From positions 422,518 to 486,517 of the forward strand of contig NZ_AMBZ01000005.1 of NCBI RefSeq assembly GCF_000293805.1: a stretch of DNA of 64,000 bases. Direction: 5' to 3'. Origin of the DNA: Paenibacillus alvei DSM 29. GTDB taxonomy: Bacteria; Bacillota; Bacilli; Paenibacillales; Paenibacillaceae. Positions within the stretch are counted from its first letter, which is position 1, and every line of letters begins with the position of its first letter. Shown in pieces: positions 1-8,904 of this stretch. Both the position numbers and the translations under genes were made by a program. The notes below the pieces were generated by a model. That model was given only the letters and a program-made list of their open reading frames with translations, was not told the DNA's origin and did no database searches.

Positions 1-308
1 ACCCCAATTACACTGACGCCAGCGACCAGAACCGTATTCCATAAATAGCGGAAGAATGGAATCATATTGACAGCTTCTACATAGTTGCTCCACTGAAAAT
101 GCTCCGGGATCCAAACAATTGGAATCGCGAAAATCTCTTCCTGCGTCTTCAGTGACGTAAGTACGGTCCATACGAATGGCAATAAAAACAGCAGACCAAC
201 AACACCAAGAATCAAATGCGGAATCCACGTTTCTCGAATAGAGCGCTTGATAGAACGCCGATGCTTCGCCTGACTCATGGGGGTAACCGATGTATTTACG
301 CTGCTCAT
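1..308 (-). CDS. Carbohydrate ABC transporter permease (MalG/UgpE type), N-terminal part
   Basis: Partial gene running off the left edge. The visible ~102 residues begin MSSVNTSVTPMSQ and hold a basic cytoplasmic segment, one hydrophobic segment (about residues 32-50, rich in G, V and L) and the periplasmic-side stretch before a second membrane segment. This is the usual N-terminus of the second inner-membrane subunit of sugar importers of the CUT1 family. The ATG overlaps the stop of the upstream permease (TGATG), so the two are translationally coupled. Sugar specificity cannot be read from this part; the neighbouring amino-sugar genes make an amino sugar plausible. Confidence 0.85.
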   Translation of the reverse strand, partial: MSSVNTSVTPMSQAKHRRSIKRSIRETWIPHLILGVVGLLFLLPFVWTVLTSLKTQEEIFAIPIVWIPEHFQWSNYVEAVNMIPFFRYLWNTVLVAGVSVIG

Positions 309-1231
309 CAACGTTCACCTCCGTAATAAACCCAGCGAGCTGATGACCGGAAGACAATAACCGTAAGCACCATAACGATAATGAACAAGATCCACGCCAT
401 AGCGGATGCATAGCCCATCTTCAAGAATGAGAAGGCATTTTGATAGAGATAGATGGCATAGAACAAAATAGAGTTCTCAGGTCCGCCAATCGATTGCGCC
501 TGTTCCGCGAATATCATACCCTGCGCGAAATATTGGAATGACCCAATGAGACCCGTTACGACGAGGAACAGGTTCATTGGCGAAATCGCAGGGAACGTAA
601 TGTTCCAGAACCGCTTCCATGCATTCGCTCCGTCAATCGAAGCAGCTTCATAATATTCCTTCGGCACATCCTGCAATGCCGCCAAGTACATGACCGTGGT
701 TGTTCCGGTTCCCCAGAAGCCCATAATAATAAGGGAAATCTTCGTCCACTTCGGATCATAAATCCAGTTCGGTTCCGGCAATCCAAGCGCACCGAGCATT
801 TGGTTCACGATACCGTACTGCGCATTGAGCAGCCACATCCAGAGCAAGGAAGCAGCTACGATCGGTACCAGTGTAGGCAAGAAATAGACGGTACGATAGA
901 AGGACTTCCCCTTTACCTTCATGTTCAACAGAAGCGCAATGCCAAGCGCGTATGCCAACTGCGGAAACAAGCCAAAGATCGTCATAAACAGGGTGTTATA
1001 CATCGACAAGTAGAACTTATCATCATGGAACAATTCCTTAAAGTTATCCAATCCCACCCATTGCGGGGCAGAAAACAAATTGTATTCTGTAAAGCTGTAA
1101 TATAATGAAGTAATGATCGGGTATAATTGGAACCCAATAAAGCCAATAATCCATGGGCTAATAAAGGCCAGTCCGATCAACAGGTTTTTGCGCTCGCGTC
1201 TGCGTATGCCAGCATTGGTCGTGCTCTCCAT
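308..1231 (-). CDS. Carbohydrate ABC transporter permease (MalF/UgpA type)
   Basis: Membrane subunit of a CUT1 sugar importer, about 307 residues. It has an N-terminal membrane segment after a basic leader and several further hydrophobic helices. The EAA-type cytoplasmic loop is visible as YYEAASIDGANAWKRFWNITFP, the site that docks the ATPase. The start used is the ATG at 1231, preceded by GGAGGGAG; an upstream in-frame start at 1246 overlaps that site and is less likely. No ATPase gene lies in the window; such importers commonly share one (MsmX-like) encoded elsewhere. Confidence 0.9.
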   Translation of the reverse strand: MESTTNAGIRRRERKNLLIGLAFISPWIIGFIGFQLYPIITSLYYSFTEYNLFSAPQWVGLDNFKELFHDDKFYLSMYNTLFMTIFGLFPQLAYALGIALLLNMKVKGKSFYRTVYFLPTLVPIVAASLLWMWLLNAQYGIVNQMLGALGLPEPNWIYDPKWTKISLIIMGFWGTGTTTVMYLAALQDVPKEYYEAASIDGANAWKRFWNITFPAISPMNLFLVVTGLIGSFQYFAQGMIFAEQAQSIGGPENSILFYAIYLYQNAFSFLKMGYASAMAWILFIIVMVLTVIVFRSSARWVYYGGER

Positions 1232-1266
1232 ATAAACTCCCTCCAATCGATCGGGGTAAAAAGACA

Positions 1267-1286
1267 GCCTCCCATAGTGGGCAGGC
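1267..1286 (-). terminator. Hairpin between binding-protein and permease genes (attenuator)
   Basis: On the minus strand GCCTGCCCA pairs with TGGGAGGC around a short loop and is followed by TGTCTTTTT. It lies between the binding-protein stop and the permease start. Such hairpins typically lower permease expression relative to the binding protein; that role here is inference. Confidence 0.6.
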
Positions 1287-1343
1287 CGTCCGTTGTCATT
1301 CTCTCTCTTTCGGTTACATTAACGGTTACAGCCACACATGATG

Positions 1344-2669
1344 TTATTTTTTCTGTGCTTTATCGGCTAATGGCTGAATCTTCTTCACAACATTATCCAT
1401 TGCCTCTTGTGCGGTTTGCTGTCCTTTAAGCGCCTTTTCTGTTTCTTCAGTCAACGACTGCAAATATGCATCGATATAAATCGTGTTCGGGAAACCCTTC
1501 AGGTTCTCGCTCTTCGCACTTTCAAAGAATTCTTGGTTGACTGCAAGCTTTGGATCATTTTTGATCTTCTCGTTGTCCAACACGCTCAACACAGATGGAA
1601 TCGAGCCATTGACCAACGTCATTTCAATTTGTGCTTCATCACTGAGCATGAACTGCAAAAACTTCCAGGCAGCGTCCTTATTTTTTGCTTTTGTCGGAAT
1701 GTACATTGCTACAGGGCTGACCATCCCCGCGTTCTTTAGCTCAGGCTTATCCTTTGGATATGGGAATGGAGCTACACCAATTTTGCCTTCGCTGCGCTCT
1801 GTTACATACCAGTTATCCCAACCGATAATCATGCCGAGCTTGCCTGTTACGATCGGGTCTTGCGGGGTAAGCAGTCCGCCCATGCCCGATTTAATTTTGT
1901 CGATGCCATCATTGCCAAATTCTCTGTAATAGGACATTTGATAATCAATCGCATCTACGTTTGCTTTTTGATTCGCTGTCAGCTTACCGTTGCCGTCATC
2001 CCAGCTTCCGCCGAAGATCGTAGGCCAGAATACGCTGTCAATCCAAGGATAGTCAGGAATGAATCCGATTTGTGTATAGCTGCCGCTGCTATCTTTTTTC
2101 GTAAGCTTCTTCGCCACTTCGAACATGTCTTCCAAGGTTTCAGGAGGGGCCGTAATGCCTGCGTCCTCGAACATCTTCTTGTTGTAAAACAGCTTGTTTG
2201 CCATTGCCAAGCGAATTGGCATGCCGTATGCCTTGCCATTAACCTTCATCCGCTCGAATGCCGCAGGGATCAATCTGGTCATATCGAATTTATCCTTCTG
2301 GATAAATTCATTAAGCGACATGATGGCTCCAGCTTCTGACCAAGGACCAATGAAGTTCCATTGTGTTTGCAAAATATCAGGCGGGTTGCCGCCGGAGATA
2401 GCTGTCAATTGCTTCAAATGATCTTGACCGCCAAGCGCCTTGACTACAACTTCTTTTTGGCCGGCGTTGAATTTTTCGACCATTTTGTCTAGGTACTCGC
2501 CGTCTTTTCCTTTTACGCCATACCAGAATGTAATCTCCGTAGGCTTGCCATCACTTCCGGAAGAGGATCCTCCTTCACTGGAGCCTTTCCCTGAGCAAGC
2601 GCTCAAAAATAAAGTGAAGAGCATGAAACAAGCTAGCAATAGCATCGTTGTTCGTTTCATTTTTGCCAT
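1344..2669 (-). CDS. Sugar ABC transporter substrate-binding lipoprotein
   Basis: Extracellular solute-binding protein (SBP_bac_1 type), about 440 residues. A short basic N-terminus, a hydrophobic core and a lipobox ending LFLSAC mark a lipoprotein signal; the mature protein starts at Cys followed by a Gly/Ser linker. The body begins with EITFWYG and has the usual pattern of this family (for example GKLGMIIGWDNW and AAWKFLQFMLSDEAQ). It is the first gene of an importer operon with the two permeases downstream. Start chosen at ATG 2669 (MAKMKRTT), preceded by AAGGGTGG; ATG 2660 is also possible. Substrate is not certain; nanE and a ROK kinase upstream point to an amino sugar. Confidence 0.88.
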   Translation of the reverse strand: MAKMKRTTMLLLACFMLFTLFLSACSGKGSSEGGSSSGSDGKPTEITFWYGVKGKDGEYLDKMVEKFNAGQKEVVVKALGGQDHLKQLTAISGGNPPDILQTQWNFIGPWSEAGAIMSLNEFIQKDKFDMTRLIPAAFERMKVNGKAYGMPIRLAMANKLFYNKKMFEDAGITAPPETLEDMFEVAKKLTKKDSSGSYTQIGFIPDYPWIDSVFWPTIFGGSWDDGNGKLTANQKANVDAIDYQMSYYREFGNDGIDKIKSGMGGLLTPQDPIVTGKLGMIIGWDNWYVTERSEGKIGVAPFPYPKDKPELKNAGMVSPVAMYIPTKAKNKDAAWKFLQFMLSDEAQIEMTLVNGSIPSVLSVLDNEKIKNDPKLAVNQEFFESAKSENLKGFPNTIYIDAYLQSLTEETEKALKGQQTAQEAMDNVVKKIQPLADKAQKK

Positions 2670-2744
2670 CTGAACCACCCTTTTCATGTTGTTGTAGCTT
2701 TATGGTGAACAGAGTCCGATACGCGTTAGGAACTCTTTGTCACA

Positions 2745-2758
2745 AGTAAACGTTTTCA
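2745..2758. promoter_or_regulatory. cre-like catabolite control site
   Basis: AGTAAACGTTTTCA matches the CcpA consensus TGWAANCGNTNWCA at all but the first base and is near-palindromic. It lies about 75 bases upstream of the sugar-binding protein gene, where CcpA binding would regulate the importer. The rest of the ~350-base gap (2670-3036) shows no gene; it is AT-rich between 2920 and 3036. Confidence 0.5.
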
Positions 2759-3036
2759 AAAAGATCTCAAAACGAAACTCACCTTGCCGTTCAGATCGCG
2801 ATACGTATACGGTTACAATTCTAGGGTAAGAAATCTAAGATGGGTAACAGTCTAAACTAGAAACGCTGGAGCAGCATTTCGAACTTACATGAAAGGACTG
2901 ACAAGTTGAGGTACAAATCACCATAGAAATAGATAGTATCTTATTTATTTCGGTGAAATAATCCATTTGAAACAATATGTATGAATCTCACATCCAAATT
3001 ATATACTGCCTTTTTGGATTTCTCAACCACAAAATT

Positions 3037-4092
3037 CTAATTCGTTTGAACTTTTTGTTCAAAAGCAAGAAGTTGTTCGGAGCTACGCCGCTCCTGCAGC
3101 TCTGTATAAATACAATGGGCCGCCCCAACGACTCCTGCATGCTCACCCATTTCAGCGGCATGGAGCTCTACTCCATTTCCCCAATAAGCCGGCATGCACA
3201 TCTTGCGCATCTCTGCTTTGATCGCTTCAAGCATCCATGTCCCTTGACCCGTAATTGCTCCCCCCAAAACAAATTGCCGACAATTAAGCACATGCTGCAG
3301 CGCCACCAGTCCCACTGCGATATTGTGGATATATTGAGTAATAACCTCATTTGCTGCTTGATTGCCGCTGTAAGCTGCTGCGAACCAGTCCTTCGGGTTC
3401 TCCTCACATGGAGGCAGGAGCGACATCGAAGCGGGATTGCCTTCCGCCGCTTGAATCTTCTCCTTGATCATGCGCTTCAAGGCGTTGACGGAAGCATATT
3501 GCTCCCAGCAGCCGCGCAATCCACACGTACAGGGTTCTCCATCCATTTGCACAATAAAATGGCCAAACCCGCCTGCATGCCCATCGGCCCCCCCATAGAG
3601 AGCACCCTGCTCAATAATTGCACCGCCAATACCTGTACCAAGCGCTACGCATACGAATTGCTTCAGGTCTCTGCCTGCCCCCTTCCAGCTCTCCCCTAGA
3701 GCGATTGCATGCACATCGTTCACAACACGGACGGGAAGACGAGTCGCTTCACTCAGCCATGATTGAACAGGAGTTCCGCTCCAGCCAGGCAGATTGTCCG
3801 TCGCATATGCGACATGCCCATCATGATGGATATAGCCCGCAGAACCAACCCCAATGCCTTCAATCATCCATTGATTTTCTTCCGCATCTTCCCGATACAG
3901 AGCAATAAGCCGCAGCAACTTGTTCAGCAGCTCGTCACGCCCAAGCGCAGCTTCTGTAGGAAGAGTTCGGGAATGGAGCACCTTCCCATGTCTATTCACA
4001 ATGCCGCTCTTGATATTGGTTCCGCCAATATCAATTGCAATCACAACAGATTCTTTCGTCATTTCCGATTCCGTCAGGGTCATAAGGGTCAT
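3037..4092 (-). CDS. ROK family sugar kinase (probable N-acetylmannosamine kinase)
   Basis: Sugar kinase of the ROK family, about 351 residues. The ATP-binding motif AIDIGGTNIKSG lies near residue 20, VNDVHAIALGE and GTGIGGAII are further active-site motifs, and the zinc-binding signature CTCGLRGCWEQYAS is intact. Its ATG overlaps the nanE stop (ATGA), and AAGGAGGGG precedes it at 8 bases. Directly following N-acetylmannosamine-6-P epimerase, the likely job is phosphorylation of N-acetylmannosamine; a glucokinase or N-acetylglucosamine kinase role cannot be excluded from sequence alone. Confidence 0.85.
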   Translation of the reverse strand: MTLMTLTESEMTKESVVIAIDIGGTNIKSGIVNRHGKVLHSRTLPTEAALGRDELLNKLLRLIALYREDAEENQWMIEGIGVGSAGYIHHDGHVAYATDNLPGWSGTPVQSWLSEATRLPVRVVNDVHAIALGESWKGAGRDLKQFVCVALGTGIGGAIIEQGALYGGADGHAGGFGHFIVQMDGEPCTCGLRGCWEQYASVNALKRMIKEKIQAAEGNPASMSLLPPCEENPKDWFAAAYSGNQAANEVITQYIHNIAVGLVALQHVLNCRQFVLGGAITGQGTWMLEAIKAEMRKMCMPAYWGNGVELHAAEMGEHAGVVGAAHCIYTELQERRSSEQLLAFEQKVQTN

Positions 4093-4895
4093 GAGGAGCA
4101 CCCCTCCTTGCCAGCCTCGCTTCCAACGTGCTGCCGATTCATTACGGGAATGACTGAACCTGTCATTGCCGTTTGAGCGGGAACTGTCCCACCTTTAATT
4201 TTAGAGACAAATGTGCTGGTTAAGGTATGCGGCCGGGTAATCGCCGTGCCCACTACAACAGCAAATGCCCCATTTCTCAAGGCTTCCTCTGCCTGCTCCG
4301 GTGTATGAATACGTCCTTCTGCAATGATCGGCTTCGACACCGTAGAAGCCAGCCGCTTGATCAGCTCCATATCAGGCTCCTTCTGCTGGAGACTGTATGG
4401 CGTATAGCCAGAGAGTGTCGTAGATATAAAATCAAAGCCAAGCTCTGCTGCACGTACGCCTTCCTCATAGGTTGAAATGTCAGCCATTAATGGAGTTTCG
4501 TATTTCGTCTTGACAGCGTTTGCGATGTACTCAAGCGTCTCACCTGATGGCCGTGTCTGCATTGTAGCATCAAGGGCGACCATATCAGCTCCTGCAGCGA
4601 TCATGACTTCAACATCCGAAAATGTTGGGGTTATATATACGTCAGAGTCAGGATATTCCTTCTTCCAAATCCCAATTACCGGAATACTTACTGCTTCCTT
4701 AATTGCTGCCACATCCTGCGGTGAATTGCTCCGGATTCCGGCTGCGCCGCCGTTCACTGCAGCAAGGGCCATACGAACCATCATATCGCTGCCATACAGC
4801 GCTTCTCCAGGATACGCCTGACACGATACAATCAAATTCCCCTGCAGTTGTTGAACCAGCCTTTCAACCTTTTTGTTCGTTTCCTCTACCTTCAT
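4089..4895 (-). CDS. nanE: N-acetylmannosamine-6-phosphate 2-epimerase
   Basis: NanE family TIM-barrel enzyme converting ManNAc-6-P to GlcNAc-6-P in amino-sugar catabolism, about 268 residues. Family motifs are clear: GIRSNSPQDV, the lysine motif VIGIWKKEYP, a DMVALDAT strand and PIIAEGRIHTPEQA with the catalytic-side glutamate. Start taken at ATG 4895 (MKVEETN), with GGGAGTTGG upstream; an in-frame ATG at 4928 lies further out. It forms a two-gene operon with the ROK kinase. Sialate lyase (nanA) is not in the window. Confidence 0.92.
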   Translation of the reverse strand: MKVEETNKKVERLVQQLQGNLIVSCQAYPGEALYGSDMMVRMALAAVNGGAAGIRSNSPQDVAAIKEAVSIPVIGIWKKEYPDSDVYITPTFSDVEVMIAAGADMVALDATMQTRPSGETLEYIANAVKTKYETPLMADISTYEEGVRAAELGFDFISTTLSGYTPYSLQQKEPDMELIKRLASTVSKPIIAEGRIHTPEQAEEALRNGAFAVVVGTAITRPHTLTSTFVSKIKGGTVPAQTAMTGSVIPVMNRQHVGSEAGKEGCSS

Positions 4896-5089
4896 CGTTT
4901 CCAACTCCCATAGGTTAGAAATAATCATCCAATAATTCGACTATATTTCGGATTATTACTCCAAATTTAACATGGAAAATGGAGGATGTAAAGAATTGAT
5001 AATTGAAACTCCGCTTTACAGCATGCTCACTTTCTTACATGATAGGAGTAAAATATTCGCATGCCGGAAGGAGTCCTGTCTCATTCATC

Positions 5090-5989
5090 ATGAAACGCAC
5101 ATGGTTGGCTGATGTATGTCTTTTACTCGTCGCACTTATTTGGGGCAGCACCTTTCTAGTTGTACAGCACGCTGTCCACACCTTGCCGCCACTTGCCTTT
5201 AATGCAATCCGCTTTATAGGCGCAGGGCTGCTATTTGCTGTCGTACTGCTTGCCAGACGAAGCTTGTTTGTATTTCTGGACAAGCGCTTACTGATCCATG
5301 GAAGCATTCTTGGCTTATGGCTATTTTCCGCTTATGCCTTCCAGACCATTGGACTGCTGTATACGACGACGACCAATACGGGATTTCTCACCGGACTGTC
5401 GGTAGTGCTCGTTCCGTTCATCACCCTTTGGCTGGCGAAGCAGCGCTTGACCCTGCCTACATGGATCTCTGCCCTGCTTGCACTGTGCGGGCTGTATTTG
5501 CTTGCTTTTAACGGCGGGGCTGCTGTATGGAATCAAGGGGATGTGCTCGTATTGCTCTGTGCGGTTGGCTTCGCCATGCATATCGCCTTGACGGGTCGGT
5601 TCGCACCGCATCACGATACGCTGCCGCTGGTTACCGTACAGCTCACGATTGTAGGGATTTTATCTGGGGGAAGCTCACTGATTTTTGAGCCGCAGCTGTC
5701 AACGGGCATGCTTGGACAAGCACTTTCAGAACCCAAGGTGCTGTTCGCTTTGGCAGTGTCCATCGGGCTGTCCACCGCCTTCGCCTTCTGGGCACAAACG
5801 TGGTGCCAGCGTTATACGTCAGCGACACGCGTCGCCATCCTGTTCGCCATGGAGCCCGTTTTCGCAGCTATAACAGGTGTAACCTTTGCGGGAGAAGTGC
5901 TTGGAGGGTGGGCCATTGCCGGATGCGGGCTCATTTTTGCAGGAATGATTGTTGCCGAATTGAAATGGGGCGAACATGCTGTACAATAG
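5090..5989 (+). CDS. EamA/DMT family transporter
   Basis: Drug/metabolite-transporter superfamily protein with about ten hydrophobic helices in two EamA repeats (299 residues). The first repeat begins LIWGSTFLVVQHAV and contains the typical FNAIRF segment; the second contains WAQTWCQRYTSATRVAIL and FAMEPVFAAITG. Start at ATG 5090 gives the standard length; AAGGAG lies about 17 bases upstream, so a more distal start is not excluded. Substrate unknown; it is divergent from nanE. Confidence 0.85.
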   Translation: MKRTWLADVCLLLVALIWGSTFLVVQHAVHTLPPLAFNAIRFIGAGLLFAVVLLARRSLFVFLDKRLLIHGSILGLWLFSAYAFQTIGLLYTTTTNTGFLTGLSVVLVPFITLWLAKQRLTLPTWISALLALCGLYLLAFNGGAAVWNQGDVLVLLCAVGFAMHIALTGRFAPHHDTLPLVTVQLTIVGILSGGSSLIFEPQLSTGMLGQALSEPKVLFALAVSIGLSTAFAFWAQTWCQRYTSATRVAILFAMEPVFAAITGVTFAGEVLGGWAIAGCGLIFAGMIVAELKWGEHAVQ

Positions 5990-6098
5990 GAGTATTAGAG
6001 AACAATGGGTGTTCACATAGAAGTGAGTGTCGAACCCCCAAATATACCGTGCTTGCATGTGTGCTGGCATACATAGATAGGAGAGAAACTCATAACCC

Positions 6099-6908
6099 AT
6101 GTATAAACTTATCGCAATTGATGTAGACGACACGTTGATTAATGATGACAAGCAAGTAACGCCAGGTACGAAGCGTGCCTTGGAGCTGGCCGTTCAGCAA
6201 GGTGTTACGGTTACACTCGCAACTGGGCGCATGTATGCTTCTGCCCATAACATTGCTTTACAGACAGGACTGAATGTACCTCTTATTACGTATCAAGGAT
6301 CTCTTGTAAAGAATGTAATTGACGGCAAAGTGCTGTACGAGCGCGCTGTACCGCGTGATGCTGCACGTAAGCTGCTTCGTTACTGTGACGAGCACGATCT
6401 TCATCTGCAATTGTACATTGATGACAAGCTGTATGCTCGCGAGGAAAATCAAAAGCTGATTGACTATGCGAATTTGAGCAGCATTCCTTATTTCATTGAG
6501 CCGGACTTCGATCGCCTGCTCGCTTCGCCTTCCACGAAAATGCTCATGATCGACGAGCCCGAGCGTCTGGATCGTGTTGCAGAAGAGCTGAAGGAACTGC
6601 TTGGATCAGAGGTTCATATTACGAAATCGAAGCCGCACTTCCTGGAGGTCACCCATCACGAGGGAACGAAAGGCAGCGCATTGCGCCACCTGGCCGAGCA
6701 CTTCGGCTGTAGCCTGGAGGAGACAATCGGCATCGGGGACTCATGGAATGACCATGATCTTATTGAGACGGCTGGACTTGGCGTTGCAATGGGCAACGCG
6801 GTGGACTCGCTCAAAGCAATCGCCGATTATGTTACAGACAGCAATAACGACGAAGGCGTACGCCACGTTATCGAGAAGTTCATTTTGAATCGTGACAGCT
6901 CAAACTAA
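6099..6908 (+). CDS. Cof-type HAD-IIB family hydrolase
   Basis: Haloacid-dehalogenase phosphatase of the Cof type, 269 residues. Motif I is IDVDDTLINDD with both aspartates, motif II is TLATGRMYAS, a C2-type cap occupies the middle, and motif IV is IGIGDSWNDHDLIETAG followed by GVAMGNA. Members dephosphorylate sugar phosphates or pyridoxal-P; the substrate here is not predictable. AGGAGAG precedes the ATG. It stands alone between the EamA gene and a strong bidirectional terminator. Confidence 0.92.
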   Translation: MYKLIAIDVDDTLINDDKQVTPGTKRALELAVQQGVTVTLATGRMYASAHNIALQTGLNVPLITYQGSLVKNVIDGKVLYERAVPRDAARKLLRYCDEHDLHLQLYIDDKLYAREENQKLIDYANLSSIPYFIEPDFDRLLASPSTKMLMIDEPERLDRVAEELKELLGSEVHITKSKPHFLEVTHHEGTKGSALRHLAEHFGCSLEETIGIGDSWNDHDLIETAGLGVAMGNAVDSLKAIADYVTDSNNDEGVRHVIEKFILNRDSSN

Positions 6909-6920
6909 TCATTCATAAAT

Positions 6921-6967
6921 AAGCGCCGCTTCCCAGCAGACAAGCTTGTCTGCAGGAAGCGGCGCTT
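6921..6967. terminator. Bidirectional intrinsic terminator
   Basis: A long GC-rich inverted repeat, AAGCGCCGCTTCC pairing with GGAAGCGGCGCTT, with a nested CAGACAAG/CTTGTCTG arm, sits between two convergent genes and serves both directions. Confidence 0.8.
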
Positions 6968-6979
6968 TACCTATATTCG

Positions 6980-7864
6980 CTATCCCTCCACCTTCATGCC
7001 AGTCCTTGCAAGTGTCACGTTAGATGGAAGCGGGTAGCGCGTATGTAGATCGATGTCATGCGACATATGCGTAAATATGGCCCGCTTCGGGCACACATCC
7101 TGGAGCAGTTCCATAGCCTCGACCATGTCATATACGGAACGAGTTTCGTAGGCTGCTTGTTCGTGATAAAAGTTCGTACCCAATATAAGCAGATCAAGAT
7201 CATGGAAATGCCGCCGCTCCTCGTCGCCAAGACCAATTGCATCAGAAGCATATAGCCAGCTATTCAATGAGCCCCTATCATCATGATTTGAGCCTGCATC
7301 TGCATATATGCCGCCCTTGTCTCCTTCTGTTTCCATACTCTGATCCTGCTCCTGATTTGCGGCAGCGAGACGGTCGAAGCGGTAGGCATAGGAATAACCG
7401 TTTTTTCCATGATTCACACGAATCGGCTGCACCGACCATTCTCGCCATTCCCATGTTTCTTCGATATTTTCGAATTGAATGAACCGTTCAAGCCACGGAT
7501 ACATCGTTCGAATCATCTGATTCACCTCGGCAGGCGCAATGACATGCCCTTGTCGTTCCAGCCAGCGGCATGCATCCGCATATGCAGGGAGTCCGGCAAT
7601 ATGATCCTGATGCGCGTGAGTAATGAGAATATCATCCAGCCAATATAAGCCTGCGCGCTCCATCTGGCCTGTCCAGTCCGGCCCGCAGTCGATGAGTAGC
7701 CGCTCCTCTTCTCGTTCTATAAGAATGGAGGAACGGTATCGGCGATTTTCCCCCTCTTCCCTTGCCTCCATACACACGCTGCAATCGCAATACACTCGCG
7801 GAACGCCCATGGAATCCCCTGTTCCCCAAAATGATATTGACCAATTGTTTGTCGTACGATTCAT
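6980..7864 (-). CDS. PhnP-like MBL-fold metallo-hydrolase
   Basis: Metallo-beta-lactamase-fold hydrolase related to PhnP cyclic phosphodiesterases, 294 residues. The N-terminus has GTGDSMGVPRVYCDCSVC, with the paired cysteines typical of the PhnP group, then LLIDCGPDW and the metal motif THAHQDHIAGL. A later histidine occurs in IFTHMSHDIDLHTR. An acidic, low-complexity insert (about residues 180-205) is atypical. No phn operon is nearby, so cleavage of a cyclic phosphate ester or nucleotide is a family-level guess. Confidence 0.8.
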   Translation of the reverse strand: MNRTTNNWSISFWGTGDSMGVPRVYCDCSVCMEAREEGENRRYRSSILIEREEERLLIDCGPDWTGQMERAGLYWLDDILITHAHQDHIAGLPAYADACRWLERQGHVIAPAEVNQMIRTMYPWLERFIQFENIEETWEWREWSVQPIRVNHGKNGYSYAYRFDRLAAANQEQDQSMETEGDKGGIYADAGSNHDDRGSLNSWLYASDAIGLGDEERRHFHDLDLLILGTNFYHEQAAYETRSVYDMVEAMELLQDVCPKRAIFTHMSHDIDLHTRYPLPSNVTLARTGMKVEG

Positions 7865-8071
7865 GGCTATCTTTCTCCTTCAAGTGCGTATATATTTACA
7901 AGAACATTACGTAACCGTTATAAAATCTCCATTGTTCTTCCATCATGTATCAAGTATAATCGGAGTCAATTCCGATGCACTCTTTCTTACATACAGATCT
8001 ATGATACATGATAACGCAGCTAAGGTCACACTGGCCAATACATTCGCTATCATGTAATAAGGAGGATTATC

Positions 8072-8797
8072 ATGAGTTCCAATGCACGATTCAATGATGT
8101 TGAAATTGTTGCTCACCGCGGATATGCAGCGGTGCATCCCGAGAATACAATGGAAGCATTCCGCCGTTCCATCCAAATGGGCGCCGATACGTTAGAAATC
8201 GACGTACATCATTCGAAAGACGGCATCCCTGTCGTCATCCACGACGATTCGCTGGATCGGACGACGACCGGCACTGGGCGTATTCGCGAGAAGACGGTTG
8301 CCGAAATTCAACAAGTGGACGCTGGCAAGAAGTTCAGCCCTGAGTTCGCTGGCTGCAGAGTTCCCTTGCTGGAAGAAGTGCTCGACTTATGCGGGGGAAA
8401 AGTTGGACTTCAACTTGAACTGAAAGAGCACAACACAGAAGAAGAGCTGCAAGCTATCCTTCATTTGGTGAACCAATATGAAATGATGGAACGCACTACA
8501 TTCATTTCTTTCTATCCAGACAATTTGCGCATTTTGCGTTCACTGAACGAAGACATTGAGCTTGCACTCCTGTCGAATGAGCCCGTTGACCTAAAAGCTC
8601 TGGCCGAACTGGGCAATGCAACCCTGCTCATACAGCTGTCAGCTGTGTTCAACCATCCGCAGCTCGTCGCCGATACGAAAACAGCCGGCGTTGGGCTAGG
8701 AGTTTGGACCGTGCGCAGCATGGAGGAAGCATATAAGCTTGTTGAGCTTGGAGTACGCAGATTGACGACCGACATTCCTTTGTACCGGGAAGGCTAA
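8072..8797 (+). CDS. Glycerophosphodiester phosphodiesterase
   Basis: GDPD family enzyme (UgpQ/GlpQ type) hydrolysing glycerophosphodiesters to glycerol-3-phosphate and an alcohol, 241 residues. The catalytic motif AHRGYAAVHPENTMEAF is at the N-terminus, EIDVHHSKDGIPVVIHDD provides the metal ligands and second histidine, and LELKEHN and GVWTVRS close the barrel. No signal peptide, so cytoplasmic. AAGGAGG precedes the ATG, and a terminator follows. Confidence 0.93.
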   Translation: MSSNARFNDVEIVAHRGYAAVHPENTMEAFRRSIQMGADTLEIDVHHSKDGIPVVIHDDSLDRTTTGTGRIREKTVAEIQQVDAGKKFSPEFAGCRVPLLEEVLDLCGGKVGLQLELKEHNTEEELQAILHLVNQYEMMERTTFISFYPDNLRILRSLNEDIELALLSNEPVDLKALAELGNATLLIQLSAVFNHPQLVADTKTAGVGLGVWTVRSMEEAYKLVELGVRRLTTDIPLYREG

Positions 8798-8853
8798 GCT
8801 TCTCTTCCATTGTCGCGACGCGAATACGATGAGTTTTTATTAAGACAGCATGT

Positions 8854-8892
8854 AAGCGCAGACCGCTCGAACGTATCGGGCAGCCTGCGCTT
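8854..8892. terminator. Intrinsic terminator between convergent genes
   Basis: AAGCGCAG pairs with CTGCGCTT followed by a T run on the plus strand, ending the phosphodiesterase transcript; sbp ends just beyond on the other strand. Confidence 0.75.
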
Positions 8893-8904
8893 TTTCATCA
8901 TGTT

